From contig JAGXLT010000027.1 in NCBI GenBank assembly GCA_018334525.1, positions 1 to 8,856 on the forward strand: DNA of 8,856 nt, read 5' to 3'. This document shows, piece after piece, positions 7,746 through 8,856 of this stretch; position 1 is the stretch's first letter, and every line of letters starts with the position of its first letter. This stretch comes from Gammaproteobacteria bacterium (GTDB lineage: Bacteria > Pseudomonadota > Gammaproteobacteria > Nitrococcales > Nitrococcaceae). A model generated the notes under the pieces. The model ran no database searches, was not told the origin of the DNA, and saw only the letters and a program-made list of their open reading frames with translations. Both the position numbers and the translations under genes were made by a program.

Positions 7746-8206
7746 GTCTGCGTCCGATGCGGCTGACAGATCTTGACCGGGTCGCCACGGTTGAGGCGGG
7801 TGCCTATGACTTTCCCTGGACCCGTCGGATCTTTAATGACTGCCTGCGCATGGGCTATGAGTGCTGGGTTCAGTTGGCAGAAAAAGACATCGTGGGGCAT
7901 TTTGTGCTTTCGATGGGACCGGGTGAGGGACATGTCCTGAATCTGGCGGTGCACCCGGACTGGCAAAATAACGGCCTGGGGCGAGGGTTATTGCGGCGTG
8001 CTGTCGAGCGGGCAGACCGCCTGGGGGCAGAATCTGTCTATTTAGAAGTCCGACCCAGTAACCTCCCGGCAGTGCATCTGTATCGAACTGAGGGCTTTCG
8101 AAAAGTGGGGCGCCGTCCCGGTTACTATCCCTGCGATGATGGCCGTGAAGATGCGTTACTCATGCGCTACGACGTTCGTGAAATCGCTCCGATGGGACGG
8201 CGATGA
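7742..8206 (+). CDS. rimI: Ribosomal protein bS18 N-alpha-acetyltransferase RimI
   Basis: RimI acetylates the N-terminal alanine of ribosomal protein S18 using acetyl-CoA. The 154-residue GNAT-fold protein (E. coli 148) shows MRLTDLDRVATVEAGAYDFPWT (6-27), the acetyl-CoA pyrophosphate loop QNNGLGRG (75-82, Q-x-x-G-x-G), VYLEVRPSNLPAVHLYRTEGF (99-119) and the diagnostic YYP-x-DDGREDALLM (128-141). Glu102 and Tyr114 correspond to the catalytic Glu103 and Tyr115 described for RimI. The start ATG 7742 overlaps the holD stop (ATGA) behind a strong AGGAGG, indicating translational coupling; the stop overlaps the next gene the same way. The C-terminus (DVREIAPMGRR) is a few residues longer than in E. 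coli. Substrate is assigned by family. Confidence 0.93.
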   Translation: MSLRPMRLTDLDRVATVEAGAYDFPWTRRIFNDCLRMGYECWVQLAEKDIVGHFVLSMGPGEGHVLNLAVHPDWQNNGLGRGLLRRAVERADRLGAESVYLEVRPSNLPAVHLYRTEGFRKVGRRPGYYPCDDGREDALLMRYDVREIAPMGRR

Positions 8207-8856
8207 GCACGCCGGGCACCCGTTATGGTGCCCGTTCCTGGGCCTTTTACGATTGGGCTAACTCGGGCTTTGCGACGGTCGTGCTGGCCGGTTTTTTTCC
8301 GTTAATGTTTCAGGATTTTTGGAGTCAGGATGTATCCGCCTCCGTCGCCAATTTGCGCTTGGGCTGGGCTAATGCCGCGGCCAGCTTGTTGATTATTTTT
8401 ATTGCGCCATTAGCGGGCTCGATAGCGGATCGGTTAGGTGCGCATAAGCGGCTTTTGCTGGGTTTTACCGCTCTGGGCGTTTTGGGAACGATCAGTTTAT
8501 CGGTGGTGGGTGCGGGACACTGGCAGCTGGCTGCATTTCTGTTTGTGCTGGCCAGTCTGGGATTTCTGGGCGGCAATATTTTTTATGATGCTTTGCTGGT
8601 GCATGTTGCCCCGCGCGCGGAATGGGACGCTTTGTCTGGCCTGGGATTTGGTTTGGGTTATTTAGGCGGTGGGCTTTTGTACCTGGGTTGTGTCGTTGCG
8701 GTGCTTAATCCTGCCTGGCTGGGTTTAAGTTCGGCGGCAGATGCGGTTTTGTTGAGCTTTGTGGTTACGGGCATCTGGTGGGTAATTTTCAGTCTGCCAT
8801 TGGCGATTTATGTGACAGAGCCTGACCGCCAAGCGGTCAGCGAGTCAGCGCTTGCC
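8203..8856 (+). CDS. MFS transporter, UMF1/Atg22-like family (3' end outside window)
   Basis: The frame opens at ATG 8203, overlapping the rimI stop by 4 nt (ATGA), and continues for 218 codons to the right edge without a stop. The opening RSWAFYDWANSGFATVVLAGFFPLMF (11-36) is the hallmark of the UMF1 group related to yeast Atg22. The MFS loop motif GSIADRLGAHKRLL lies at 72-85. Hydrophobic segments cover about 20-37, 54-73, 84-104, 108-131, 146-168 and 182-205, so roughly the first half of a 12-helix inner-membrane carrier is present. SGLGFGLGYLGGGLLYL (145-161) and GIWWVIFSLP (189-198) are also family-like. The transported substrate is unknown for most bacterial members, and nothing here identifies it. 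GGGACGG upstream is a weak ribosome site. A hairpin at 8213-8234 lies just inside the gene. Confidence 0.85.
   Translation, partial: MSTPGTRYGARSWAFYDWANSGFATVVLAGFFPLMFQDFWSQDVSASVANLRLGWANAAASLLIIFIAPLAGSIADRLGAHKRLLLGFTALGVLGTISLSVVGAGHWQLAAFLFVLASLGFLGGNIFYDALLVHVAPRAEWDALSGLGFGLGYLGGGLLYLGCVVAVLNPAWLGLSSAADAVLLSFVVTGIWWVIFSLPLAIYVTEPDRQAVSESALA
8213..8234 (+). repeat. 8-bp hairpin just inside the MFS gene
   Basis: CGGGCACC (8213-8220) and GGTGCCCG (8227-8234) are perfect inverted repeats around CGTTAT, at +11 to +32 from the start codon. No clean T-tract follows. A stable stem this close to the start would be expected to affect initiation, but chance is not excluded. Confidence 0.5.

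Overview
The window is a dense stretch of chromosomal core genes from a gammaproteobacterium, with a G+C content in the mid to high 50s judged by eye. ProRS, TrmH, IlvN, IlvC, PssA, psi (HolD) and RimI all align by eye, nearly end to end, with remembered Enterobacteria or Pseudomonas homologues. The holD-rimI pair is a gammaproteobacterial arrangement. I cannot name the genus. I see no mobile element, phage gene, tRNA, rRNA or CRISPR array, and no gene-free stretch above 300 bases. The largest gap is 139 bp, at 3228-3366.

Layout: (1) 1-841, minus strand: most of an atypical short-chain dehydrogenase of the YeeZ type, running off the left edge. (2) 886-1554, plus: trmH, tRNA Gm18 methyltransferase, with a TTG start. 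(3) 1494-3227, minus: proS, prolyl-tRNA synthetase, converging on trmH with a 61-bp overlap of coding sequence. (4) 3228-3366: a divergent promoter region. (5) 3367 to the right edge, plus: seven closely packed genes, ilvN, ilvC, pssA, leuA, holD, rimI and an MFS transporter cut by the window edge. Their junctions are -20, +28, +35, +13, -4 and -4 bp, so they probably form one transcription unit.

Functions: IlvN, IlvC and LeuA belong to branched-chain amino acid synthesis. IlvN is the regulatory subunit of acetolactate synthase, IlvC makes dihydroxy acids, and LeuA commits 2-ketoisovalerate to leucine. PssA makes phosphatidylserine for phosphatidylethanolamine. HolD and RimI serve the replication clamp loader and ribosomal protein S18 acetylation. 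The catalytic acetolactate synthase subunit normally found just before ilvN is absent.

I found no clearly new biological system. The points worth a second look are a perfect 14-bp inverted repeat inside holD, a terminator-like hairpin just inside pssA, a run of smaller hairpins just inside other start codons, an 18-bp dyad inside proS, the separation of ilvN from its catalytic partner, and the proS/trmH tail-to-tail overlap.
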